Source: Victivallales bacterium
GTDB lineage: Bacteria; Verrucomicrobiota; Lentisphaeria; Oligosphaerales; Oligosphaeraceae
Length of the DNA stretch: 64,000 nucleotides
Assembly (NCBI GenBank): GCA_017554445.1
Contig: JAFZIJ010000059.1
Span: forward strand, 1-64,000
Direction: 5' to 3'
The position numbers and the translations under genes were made by a program. Of the stretch, positions 33,965 to 42,362 are shown piece after piece. The notes under the pieces are model-generated. The model was not told the origin of the DNA. It made no database searches and saw nothing but the letters and a program-made list of their open reading frames with translations. Each line of letters starts with the position of its first letter. The first letter of the stretch is position 1.

Positions 33965-35971
33965 TTACTTCTTGTCAACAGCTTTCATAACAAACGCCGC
34001 ATCCGCCGCAATAAACGGGGGGATGCCTTCCAGACGCATGAAGTGGTCTTCTATGCACGCCAAATGCGTCGGAGCCTGAATGAACACGCGAAAAACGCCG
34101 CCACGCATGGCCAAATCGCCGTCCACAGCTAATTGCTCCATGCGCGAAATATCGTCTTTCTGCCAGATTTGGCTTCCATCTGGCGCGAAAACAGTCGCCT
34201 TCAGCCCTTCGACGCCGTCGCCGCGGAAACAGACGCCGAATTCTTTTGTTCCTTCCGGAACATAGAAATAGCGATTTCCGCCGCCTGCCACCAGATTGCA
34301 AGGGAACGGTTCGACCGGCGAGACGACCGGATGGTCGCTCTTGATCAACCGCGACCAATTGCGCCCGGCATCGACCGTCACAGCGTAAATGCCTGTTTCT
34401 GGCATATTTGCGATGACGCGTTCAGCGACCGTCTTGAACGGAATGGCTTCCAACGCCGTCGTTTTTCCGGAAGGCGTTTTATAACTGACAGTGGCTTGTG
34501 TTCCTTCCAGTTTCACAAGCTGTCCATATTCAATGGTGAAACGAATGGTCTCGCCCGCCTTCGCATAGAACCAATATTCACCGCCATGTCGAATCCGCAG
34601 ATCGGCAAGCTTGTTTCCTGTCATAACTGCTTGTGGATTAATTGGTTCAAGTGTTTTTCCAGTCATATCAAAAGGCTCTATGGTGCGGAAAACCGTCGGT
34701 GGATATGTCGCTTTGGCCCATTCGTCCGAAAATTCCATCACACCTTCTTTACCTTGAATAATGGCCGTGACGGAGCCAGTGATATTCCGCAAACCGCCTT
34801 GAGCGCCGCCGTCAATGAAACAGAATGCATCGCGCGCCACATCGTCCTCCACCGTCACATTGCGGAATTCGATATTGCCAGCGGGTTCAATATCCTTCGG
34901 CCCGATATTGACTAAAATCGCAGGGCCTTTAGCACTGTTCTTACCGCAGTTACGGATTTTCACGCCGTCAAACAGCGTCTTGAAGCCTTTCGGGCTTGTT
35001 CCGCGCAGCGTGACGTTGCCGCCGGCGTCGCGGAATTCGCAATTGCGGACTGTCACCTGCCCGCTAATCGTCTTGCCTGGACCGCTTTGCGATATCAAAA
35101 CGAACGGACTTCTCTTGTCGCCAATCGCCACGCAATTCTCAAACGTAATCTCCAGCGGTCCAATCGCCGTCGCCATATTCGGCAGATACATTTCGTATCC
35201 TGCTCCTGCGTTGTTTCGCGTTTCGCAGTTGCGCATGACAAAATTGCGGATCGGTTCGTTGGCGCGGTTCGGCTCGAAATCAATGCCCGCCTCCGGTGCC
35301 GTTCCCTTCGTATTGATCATTTTCACATTTTCAAGCAATACGTTGACGCCAGAAATCACGCTGATGCCCTGACGGTTGTTGCCGTCGCACACGACATCCT
35401 TGATGACGATGTTCTCCGGCCAGCTGTTCTGCGTCGCGATACCGAGATAAATGCCGTCGCCGCCGGATTCCACCATATTCAGATTCAATATCTTAAGATT
35501 CTGGGAACTCAGAATGCTGACGCAATGGCGCCATTCCGCCTTTTCATATTCCGCCGTATGGTAGTCCGCCTTGCGCATCTTCACCGTGGCACCCTTCCCT
35601 TCGCCGCGCAACGTCACGTTCTGAATATTCCGCAACCGCAGCATGCAGTCTGTCCGCCCTTTGAAACAGCCTTTTTTTGCCAAAAGCTCCACGCCTTCTT
35701 CAAAGACGATCTCCTGATTGGAAACCAACAGCAACGTCTTTCCCAAAATCCATGGCGACTCCTGTTTGTCAATGATCAGTTTGGGGACCTTCGAATTGAT
35801 CGCGGCCTCCAGAAATTCCGTCGAATCCTCTGGATTGAAGCCCCACCATGACACGCGAGCCTCCTTCAGCTCGCCTGCCATGACCTGCGCAACCTTCTCC
35901 GGATCAGCTGCTTGTGCGAACGATGCCAAAACCGCGGCCGACATCATCAATACCATTTGTTTCATCTTCAT
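33965..35971 (-). CDS. Secreted right-handed parallel beta-helix protein
   Basis: 668 aa with a signal peptide MKMKQMVLMMSAAVLASFAQA. Residues ~60-400 show the rung pattern of pectate-lyase-like beta-helices (NIQNVTLRGEGKGATVKMRK, SSQNLKILNLNMVESGGDGI, NIVIKDVVCDGNNRQGISVI, NFVMRNCETRNNAGAGYEMY), including the DGIYLG stretch typical of PbH1 repeats. Residues ~450-660 are beta-sandwich-like. Likely an exported polysaccharide lyase or hydrolase of the same pathway as the downstream sialidase and sulfatase; the exact family is not certain. It follows the pseudopilin gene by 92 bp. Confidence 0.85.
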   Translation of the reverse strand: MKMKQMVLMMSAAVLASFAQAADPEKVAQVMAGELKEARVSWWGFNPEDSTEFLEAAINSKVPKLIIDKQESPWILGKTLLLVSNQEIVFEEGVELLAKKGCFKGRTDCMLRLRNIQNVTLRGEGKGATVKMRKADYHTAEYEKAEWRHCVSILSSQNLKILNLNMVESGGDGIYLGIATQNSWPENIVIKDVVCDGNNRQGISVISGVNVLLENVKMINTKGTAPEAGIDFEPNRANEPIRNFVMRNCETRNNAGAGYEMYLPNMATAIGPLEITFENCVAIGDKRSPFVLISQSGPGKTISGQVTVRNCEFRDAGGNVTLRGTSPKGFKTLFDGVKIRNCGKNSAKGPAILVNIGPKDIEPAGNIEFRNVTVEDDVARDAFCFIDGGAQGGLRNITGSVTAIIQGKEGVMEFSDEWAKATYPPTVFRTIEPFDMTGKTLEPINPQAVMTGNKLADLRIRHGGEYWFYAKAGETIRFTIEYGQLVKLEGTQATVSYKTPSGKTTALEAIPFKTVAERVIANMPETGIYAVTVDAGRNWSRLIKSDHPVVSPVEPFPCNLVAGGGNRYFYVPEGTKEFGVCFRGDGVEGLKATVFAPDGSQIWQKDDISRMEQLAVDGDLAMRGGVFRVFIQAPTHLACIEDHFMRLEGIPPFIAADAAFVMKAVDKK

Positions 35972-36063
35972 GGGACGCCCTTTATATGTTCCATACCACT
36001 ATAATAAAAACAACCGTCCATTATCATAGCCTCTTTTTGTGTCCATTCAAATGATTCCATCAA

Positions 36064-36768
36064 TCAACGGCGGCTTGGATACGGAATAGCCCCCATCTTC
36101 AGCTCGCCTTCCTCCCATTCCACATACCACGGAGCCTGGTTGTTTTTGTTCGGGCATGCCAGAAATGTCTGCAACGACCGTTGTTCGGCATGTCCGTCGA
36201 CATAAAAGATAAGTACACGGTTCTGATGGCGGTTCGCCCCTTCCAGACCGCTGTCCCAATCCAAGTCCAACTCCTCCATCATGTTGCCCCATGTGTTCAA
36301 GCCGACGGTCACGCATTGGTCACCGCTGTCAAAGAACAAATATCCTTTGCTTGGATTTGTAACATGTTCATATAACGTGCCGCGTGTCCCGTTAGTCCCA
36401 TCGAAGTTCCATCCGTAATTTCCATCGTACAAGTGGAATCCTTCCGTCGTCTCCGTCGGCGGTCCATCCGGACTGGTGGGGCAATCCAAACAGCGAGTTT
36501 CCTGCAAATACTTGTAAATGAAGCGTGTCCAATTCGTCCCTCCGTGTTCATAAACATTCTTGTTGTAGCCAGGGAGGCAATACATCTTGTTATCCTGCAC
36601 ATACATTTGCATCGCCGCACCAATCTGTTTCTCGTTGTTGAGGCATTGGACTTGCAACCCCATCTGATGGGCCTTGCTGATGGCCGGCAGTAGCATCGCC
36701 GCTAAAATGCCGATCACTGCAATCACCACAAGCATTTCAATCAAGGTAAAACGTCTTTCTGTCTTCAT
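36064..36768 (-). CDS. Type II pseudopilin with H-X9-DG domain
   Basis: 234 aa with AAAAAGGAGCTCGAC before ATG. The prepilin signal is RRFTLIEMLVVIAVIGILAA, with Glu at +5 and a hydrophobic helix; the residue before Phe is Arg instead of the usual Gly, as often seen in this phylum. The globular part has CLNNEKQIGAAMQMYVQDN and, near the C-terminus, HQNRVLIFYVDG, an H-X9-DG signature. Such proteins occur in very large numbers in Lentisphaerota and may form surface fibres or type II secretion-like assemblies. It is the first gene of the beta-helix/sialidase/sulfatase operon, suggesting a role in glycan capture or export of the enzymes. Confidence 0.92.
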   Translation of the reverse strand: MKTERRFTLIEMLVVIAVIGILAAMLLPAISKAHQMGLQVQCLNNEKQIGAAMQMYVQDNKMYCLPGYNKNVYEHGGTNWTRFIYKYLQETRCLDCPTSPDGPPTETTEGFHLYDGNYGWNFDGTNGTRGTLYEHVTNPSKGYLFFDSGDQCVTVGLNTWGNMMEELDLDWDSGLEGANRHQNRVLIFYVDGHAEQRSLQTFLACPNKNNQAPWYVEWEEGELKMGAIPYPSRR

Positions 36769-36821
36769 GTCGAGCTCCTTTTTGAGGTTTCATTTTTCGA
36801 TTTCCTGGAAATATTGTTTTG

Positions 36822-36856
36822 GATAATTAAATTATCTCATAACAAGATAAATGCAA
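36822..36856 (-). promoter_or_regulatory. Promoter and palindrome before the glycan operon
   Basis: On the minus strand TTGCAT (complement of 36851-36856) and TAATTT (complement of 36829-36834) are 16 bp apart. The -10 region lies within a perfect 15-bp inverted repeat GATAATT-A-AATTATC (36822-36836), a plausible operator. Confidence 0.4.
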
Positions 36857-36936
36857 GTTGTAAAATTCACTTTTTAGCAAAGTCATGCAGATTCCTAACT
36901 AAAATTATGACTTTTTATGACTTCTTTTCTCCGCAC

Positions 36937-36964
36937 TTGCTTATCATCCATGGACTTCTATATT
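36937..36964 (+). promoter_or_regulatory. Promoter of the GHL10 gene
   Basis: TTGCTT (36937-36942) and TATATT (36959-36964) with 16-bp spacing, 45 bp before the ATG at 37009. Divergent from the pseudopilin promoter in the same 240-bp gap. Confidence 0.4.
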
Positions 36965-37008
36965 ATGGGAAATGAAATTTGGTCAAAACAAAAAAACGAC
37001 AGGACACC

Positions 37009-39936
37009 ATGAAAAAACTCCTCACACTTATGATCGGTCTCTCTCTCCTCTCCATCGCACAGCAAGTCGCCATCATCAAAGGCACCGTCCGGCAGGACAG
37101 CCCCGGAGCCGGCGAAATGGCAAGCCATGCCGATCGCATTCGTTCTACCCTCGCCGCTCTCGGCATCCAAACAGTCGTCATTCCAGACAACGAGATCACG
37201 GTCAAAAAGCTCGAAGGCGTCAAATTAGCCGTCTTCCCCTACAACGCCGCGCTACTGGACAATGACTATCTCGCCATCGAGACGTTCGTCAAGAACGGTG
37301 GCCAAATCATGACGTTCTACTCCAGTGACGCCCGTCTGGCGGAACTGCTCGACCTTCAGTCGCCAGAATATGTTCCAGGCTCGAAACTTGGTGCACCGAC
37401 CGCCATCAAATTCGACACAAAACTTCTGCCCGGCCTTCCAGACACCATGGCTCAAGGCTCCTGGAACATCACCCACCCAGTCCCGAAGCCCGATTCGAAG
37501 GTGAAAGTCATCGGCCGTTGGATTGACAAAAACGGCAAAGATTTGGGCTACAACGCCGTCACGCTTGGCCCGCACGGTGCTGCCTTCGCCCATATCTATC
37601 TCAACCAATCGCCCAGTGACGGCTCACGTTTCTTTTTGGCCGTCATCGGCAGCATCATTCCCGCCGTTTGGGAAAAGGCCGTCCAGACCGCCATCGACAA
37701 GGCCGGCGTCTTTGGTGACGCGAAAAACTTCAACGAACTCTATCGCATGGTCATGGATGAAGGCACGGAAAAGGCCAGTGAAGCCGCAAGCAAGGCTCTA
37801 GCAACTTTTAACGAGGCAAAGAACCTCCTAGAACAGAAAAAATACAACGACGCTCTCCAGAAAGCCCAAGAGGCGGACCAGGCGTTGAAATCTGCATTCG
37901 CCCTTACCTTCCCCCCGCGTCCGAACGAACTTCGAGGCGTCTGGATTCATTCGGCCTACGGCATCCGCGACTGGGGATGGGACAAAACCATTAAGTATTT
38001 GGCGGACAACGGTTTCAACGCCGTCTTCCCGAACATGCTGTGGGGCTATGTCGCGGATTATGAAAGCGATGTTTTGCCGCGCCATCCGAGCGTCGCCACC
38101 CGCGGAGACCAGATCAAGCTGTGTCTGGAAGCTTGTCGCAAATACGGCATCGAAATGCACGTCTGGAAAGTTTGTTGGAACATGGGCAGCCACACGCCGT
38201 CCGCCCTCGTGGAGGAAATGCAGAAAGCCAAACGGACACAGGTCACCATCCACGGCAAAGACTCCAAGTTCCTCGCCCCGCATCTTGCGGAAAACCGTCA
38301 GATGGAACTGGATGCGTTTTTGGAAATCGTTCGCAAATATCCTGTGGATGGCATCCATCTGGACTACATCCGCTACCCGGATCCAAGCTCCGCAGGCGAC
38401 TTCTCCGACTCCGCACGCGAAGCCTTCGAAAAGTTCCTCGGCAAGAAGGCTGAAGACTGGCCAAAGTCCTGCCATCCAGGCGGTAAGCTCCGTTTGAAAT
38501 TCAACGAATGGCGTCGAGGCAACATCAATCTTCTCGTGGAAGCCGTCCACAAAGGAGCGAAAGCCATCCGGCCGGACATCAAGATTTCCGCCGCTGTCTA
38601 TACGGACTGGGAAGGTACTCCCGAATCCATTGCCCAATCCGCCGTCACATGGATCAAAAACGGCTGGCTCGATTTCGTCTGCCCCATGGACTATACTCGT
38701 GACGACACGGGCTTCCTGGAACGCCTCGTCGCGGCGCAGACCGCCGCAACTGCCGCCAGAATGCCTGTTTACGCAGGTATCGGTACTTACGAACATTCCG
38801 ATCCTGCCAAAACCGCCGAGCAAATCAATGCCGCCAGACGTTTCGGCGCGGACGGTTTTATCTGCTTCCAGCATGACTCGCGCTTCGCGACACGCTTCCT
38901 CCCGCAATTGAAGGAAAACGTCACCAGTGCTCCGGCAGGCACCCTCCTCCCGCATCATTCCGTCTGTGCCTCCTACGCCTTCACGCCAGGAAAGCAACTG
39001 AAAGCGACGGATTTTTATCCCATTGGCGAACCGATCCGCATCACGGCGGAATTCCCCCCAAAAACCGTCTTCCCGAAATCACTTCAGCCGCGTCTCATGA
39101 AGGACGGCTACCTGCTGAAGGAACAGCCGCCCATCCGCTTCGATCGCGTCCGCAACAACTTCGTCTGCCAGTTCACGCCGCCCGAACCGGGCCGCTACCG
39201 TCTTGAAATTACCGATGAAAAGACCATTCTGACGCGTAGCCAGTCGTTCATCGTCCTCAACGAAGACGAAACGAAGCTCCGCCTGCTGATGGCCGCGCCG
39301 CCGCAGTTCGCGAACAACGGCAAGCCACGCGTCGCCGTCTGGCAGGACCGCGCATACGGAGCCGAAACCATCCTTCAAGCGTTGCAGAACAACGACCAGT
39401 TCGATGCCGCGCCGCTCTACAATCTCGACCCCGCTTCCCTGAAGCCCTGCCAAATCATCATCCTCCCGCAGCCACGCCAAAACGGAAAGCTCTTCAAATC
39501 AGAGGAAAATGCAAAGCTCTTCCAGAAATTCATGGAAAAAGGCGGCGCTGTCATCACGACTCATGCGCTCGTCGGCATGCGTGGCTATTTCAATCTTGGT
39601 CCGAACATCGTCAAGTCGGTCGAAGCCGAACCCGTCCGTGGTAGTATCTGGAAAGCCTCCGGCAAACATGCGTTGGCCAAGAGCATTCCGCAAGGTCCTA
39701 CGGAAACGACATTTGTGGATTTCTCCGTCATGAAACCGGGCAAGAACGGAACCGTTATCGCCGTCGATGAAAAGAACAATCCCGTCGTCATCGTCGGCAA
39801 ATACGGCCGCGGCCGCTACGTGGCTTGCGGCATCGGCCTCGGCATCAAACGCGGCGACAAAGATTCCGAAATGACAGGCGATGACACGGAACTCCTCTAC
39901 CAGCTCGTCCGCTGGTCTGCCAATGTGAAACAATAA
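37009..39936 (+). CDS. GHL10-type glycosidase-like protein with amidotransferase-like ends
   Basis: 975 aa from ATG 37009 (AGGA 5 nt upstream). A short signal peptide MKKLLTLMIGLSLLSIAQQ. Residues ~20-110 look ThuA/class-I-amidotransferase-like (LAVFPYNAALLDNDY, FVKNGGQIMTFYS). A coiled segment (~245-295) follows. Residues ~300-640 are the GHL10/DUF187 barrel: NELRGVWIHSAYGIRDWGW, MHVWKVCWNMGSH, DGIHLDYIRYP with the candidate catalytic Asp, DFVCPMDYTRDD. Then a beta-sandwich and a second amidotransferase-like domain near the C-terminus (FQKFMEKGGAVITTHALVGM). GHL10 proteins cleave peptidoglycan-type or other glycans; activity here is unknown. The toroid gene follows 26 bp later. Confidence 0.88.
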   Translation: MKKLLTLMIGLSLLSIAQQVAIIKGTVRQDSPGAGEMASHADRIRSTLAALGIQTVVIPDNEITVKKLEGVKLAVFPYNAALLDNDYLAIETFVKNGGQIMTFYSSDARLAELLDLQSPEYVPGSKLGAPTAIKFDTKLLPGLPDTMAQGSWNITHPVPKPDSKVKVIGRWIDKNGKDLGYNAVTLGPHGAAFAHIYLNQSPSDGSRFFLAVIGSIIPAVWEKAVQTAIDKAGVFGDAKNFNELYRMVMDEGTEKASEAASKALATFNEAKNLLEQKKYNDALQKAQEADQALKSAFALTFPPRPNELRGVWIHSAYGIRDWGWDKTIKYLADNGFNAVFPNMLWGYVADYESDVLPRHPSVATRGDQIKLCLEACRKYGIEMHVWKVCWNMGSHTPSALVEEMQKAKRTQVTIHGKDSKFLAPHLAENRQMELDAFLEIVRKYPVDGIHLDYIRYPDPSSAGDFSDSAREAFEKFLGKKAEDWPKSCHPGGKLRLKFNEWRRGNINLLVEAVHKGAKAIRPDIKISAAVYTDWEGTPESIAQSAVTWIKNGWLDFVCPMDYTRDDTGFLERLVAAQTAATAARMPVYAGIGTYEHSDPAKTAEQINAARRFGADGFICFQHDSRFATRFLPQLKENVTSAPAGTLLPHHSVCASYAFTPGKQLKATDFYPIGEPIRITAEFPPKTVFPKSLQPRLMKDGYLLKEQPPIRFDRVRNNFVCQFTPPEPGRYRLEITDEKTILTRSQSFIVLNEDETKLRLLMAAPPQFANNGKPRVAVWQDRAYGAETILQALQNNDQFDAAPLYNLDPASLKPCQIIILPQPRQNGKLFKSEENAKLFQKFMEKGGAVITTHALVGMRGYFNLGPNIVKSVEAEPVRGSIWKASGKHALAKSIPQGPTETTFVDFSVMKPGKNGTVIAVDEKNNPVVIVGKYGRGRYVACGIGLGIKRGDKDSEMTGDDTELLYQLVRWSANVKQ

Positions 39937-39962
39937 ATATAAATCTCTTGGGTCAGTCCCTC

Positions 39963-40742
39963 ATGTCGCTTTTGTTCCGTCTGTCCCTTCTCTATACAAT
40001 ATTATGTTGCATGACGTCGCGCGCCGACTCCGTCGGCGCCTCTTTGCAACTGGAAGGCGCCATGTCTGTCTTCAGAGGGACACAATATCTTGTCCACGAA
40101 CAACTTCCGGACGGTTCATGGCGACATGACGCCGCCATCACATCTCTGGCGGCATGCGCTCTTCAGAACGCTAAAAATACAGAACCAGCCGCCGCCATTC
40201 CGTTGGCGTTGGCTTTTCTGAAAAAGAACCTCCGCCCGATGGATGATTGGCGGAGGGCCATCGACATCCGTGCCCTGCTCCGCGCAAAACAAGCCGACGG
40301 TCTTCCGCCGCCGGCCATGATGGACTGCCCTCCCGCCGCCCGTTTATGGCTGTTGGACGTCATCCTTCTGACACGACCAAAAGATGGTGAAATCAAGTTA
40401 CAAGATTCTTTTTTCAAAGGACTTGAGTCTTGCCAATCTTTTGCGGCAAAATTGGCGACGGCGACGGATGACGTGGATTCGCTGTCGCCGCTCCGTCAGG
40501 AGACGCGGCTCCTGAATTGGAAGACGGAAACCATTGAAACCATCTATTGGGCCGCACGCGCCCTTTTCGCATGGGATCGCGCCGCCACGCCTGTGCAGGA
40601 TAATTGGCAGCATGATCTCCTTTCCGCCCTGCTCACACGTCAAAAAGGCGACGGTGCATGGCATCAACCCGACGATTCCCCCGAAGCGACCGTCCGCCAG
40701 ACTGCTCTCGCCATCGAAACCATCATCATCTGCCTGCAATAA
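39963..40742 (+). CDS. Exported alpha/alpha-toroid (terpene-cyclase-like) protein
   Basis: 259 aa from ATG 39963; an in-frame TTG at 39948 has no better site, so the start is uncertain. The first ~22 residues (LLFRLSLLYTILCCMTSRA) look like a signal peptide. Two QW-like repeats, FRGTQYLVHEQLPDGSWRHD with ITSLAACAL, and QKGDGAWHQPDDSP with VRQTALAI, are the signature of squalene-cyclase/prenyltransferase alpha-toroids. The aspartates of a DxDD catalytic motif are absent, so it is probably a non-enzymatic toroid. This type occurs in PVC bacteria as large families of unknown role. It appears co-transcribed with the GHL10 gene, 26 bp upstream. Confidence 0.7.
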   Translation: MSLLFRLSLLYTILCCMTSRADSVGASLQLEGAMSVFRGTQYLVHEQLPDGSWRHDAAITSLAACALQNAKNTEPAAAIPLALAFLKKNLRPMDDWRRAIDIRALLRAKQADGLPPPAMMDCPPAARLWLLDVILLTRPKDGEIKLQDSFFKGLESCQSFAAKLATATDDVDSLSPLRQETRLLNWKTETIETIYWAARALFAWDRAATPVQDNWQHDLLSALLTRQKGDGAWHQPDDSPEATVRQTALAIETIIICLQ

Positions 40743-41008
40743 GAGCTTATGGCTCATGGCTTATGGCTTATGGTTCAGGTTTTATGGCTCATGGATGGCT
40801 CGACACCTCCCGCGAAGCGGATTCATACCGCCGAGCCGCAGGCAGCCGTTGGAATTCCTTTGCGATTGGATTTCGTAATCTGCCAATTATTCCTCCTGGC
40901 GATTATCGGCGCCTGCGGGGAGGCAATTTATGAAAATCTGTGTAATCTGTGTAATCTGTGGTTTTATAAAAATTCGTGTGAATTCGTGTCCATTCGTGGT
41001 TTAAAATA
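40743..41008 (+). repeat. Copy B of the composite intergenic repeat, most complete
   Basis: In order: tandem CTTATGGCTCATGG-type units (40746-40795); CCTCCCGCGAAGCGGAT (40807-40822); CCGCCGAGCCGCAGG (40828-40842) and CAGCCGTT; a spacer; AATCTGTGTAATCTGTG doubled (40934-40960); AATTCGTGT/CCATTCGTGGTTT (40970-41003). It fills the space between two plus-strand genes. Confidence 0.8.
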
Positions 41009-41035
41009 AACAGTTTACATAAAAGGAAAACAGCA

Positions 41036-42343
41036 ATGACAGAATATCAGAAATTAACCGTAACCGGCACTGGCGATTCACTTTTCGTTTCGGATCTTCC
41101 CAAAGAATACGACGATGCTCTGCGCGCTGTCGCGGAGTTCATCAATACCTGCGATGTGAGAATCACGAATCTGGAGACGAATCTCTCCGATTTCGAATAC
41201 TACGCAGGTGCCTACAGCGGAGGCACTTGGCTGAATACACGCCGCGCCTGCCTGGATGATTTGCTCCGCTATGGCTTCAACTATTTCGGGAACGCCAACA
41301 ACCACGCGTTCGACTATTCCTACAACGGCTTGCTGTCAACCATCGATGCGCTTGACAGCAAAGGACTTGCGCATTCCGGCACAGGACGCTCCCTTGAAGA
41401 GGCCGCCAAACCCGCCATTCTGGAAGCCAATGGCAAGAAAATCGCCATTTTCGCCGTCGATGCCTCCTTCGAAACCGCCTCCAAGGCTGGCCGCGCCACG
41501 AAAACAACGCCTGCCCGCCCCGGCGTGAACTACCTTCGTCACGAAGAGGTTTTCCATATTGATGAAAACGATTTGCATGATTTGCAACGCATAGCGGAAA
41601 AGACACATGTCAACTACGATCGTGAAAGATCCATTGCCACAGGCTATAAGACTCCCGATAAGGAAGGCGTGTTTGTTCTTGGAAAAACGATGTTTACAAC
41701 AAACAACGACACGCCTGCTACATCCTGCAACGCCACTGATTTGAAGCGTATCACCGCCGCTATCGCCGAAGCCCGAATCACCTGCGACTACGCGTTCATG
41801 CTCATCCATTGCCACGACAACGACAACACGCATGAAGAAAATCCGCCCGCTTATCTGACGGAATTCGCCCACGCTTGTATCGACGCCGGCTGCGCGGCAA
41901 TTTTCGGCGGCGGCTCCCATCGTCTGCGTCCGATTGAAATCTACAATGGCTGCCCTATTTTCTATTCGTTGGGCGATTTCATCTACCAAGGCCTGAAGGT
42001 AGAACATCTTCCGGCTGATTTCATGGAAAAGTATGATGTCGATATATTTGCGACGGCGCAGGAAGCCCTCTATGTACGTTCACGCGGCAACACGGTCGGC
42101 CTGCACTGCAACAAGAAGAACTACCAGACCGTCCTGCCGAAACTCACCTTCGAAAACGGCAAAATGACATCCTTCGCACTACTTCCGATTTATCTGAATT
42201 TCGACCGCAAAGACGACATGAACGGACTGCCAATCATCGCTCCTCCAGCCGAAGCGGAGGAGATTTTCAATCTGCTAAACGAACTTAGCGCCCCCTATGG
42301 CACGTCATTGCAATGGGATGGCAAACTCATCACGTTGGCATAA
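41036..42343 (+). CDS. CapA family protein (poly-gamma-glutamate capsule synthesis-like)
   Basis: 435 aa with AAAAGGAAA before ATG and no signal peptide. The PGA_cap metallophosphatase-like fold is marked by TGDSLFVSD, RITNLETNLSDFEY, FNYFGNANNHAFDYS, the late IHCHDNDNTHEE and the C-terminal FGGGSHRLRPIEIYNGCPIF followed by YSLGDFIYQ. CapA is needed for poly-gamma-glutamate capsule export in Bacillus, but most bacterial homologues have unassigned roles and this one lacks the membrane anchor; a soluble phosphoesterase is possible. No capB or capC is nearby. The upstream region is filled by repeat copy B. Confidence 0.88.
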   Translation: MTEYQKLTVTGTGDSLFVSDLPKEYDDALRAVAEFINTCDVRITNLETNLSDFEYYAGAYSGGTWLNTRRACLDDLLRYGFNYFGNANNHAFDYSYNGLLSTIDALDSKGLAHSGTGRSLEEAAKPAILEANGKKIAIFAVDASFETASKAGRATKTTPARPGVNYLRHEEVFHIDENDLHDLQRIAEKTHVNYDRERSIATGYKTPDKEGVFVLGKTMFTTNNDTPATSCNATDLKRITAAIAEARITCDYAFMLIHCHDNDNTHEENPPAYLTEFAHACIDAGCAAIFGGGSHRLRPIEIYNGCPIFYSLGDFIYQGLKVEHLPADFMEKYDVDIFATAQEALYVRSRGNTVGLHCNKKNYQTVLPKLTFENGKMTSFALLPIYLNFDRKDDMNGLPIIAPPAEAEEIFNLLNELSAPYGTSLQWDGKLITLA

Positions 42344-42362
42344 CAACAAGCCATTCAGACGA

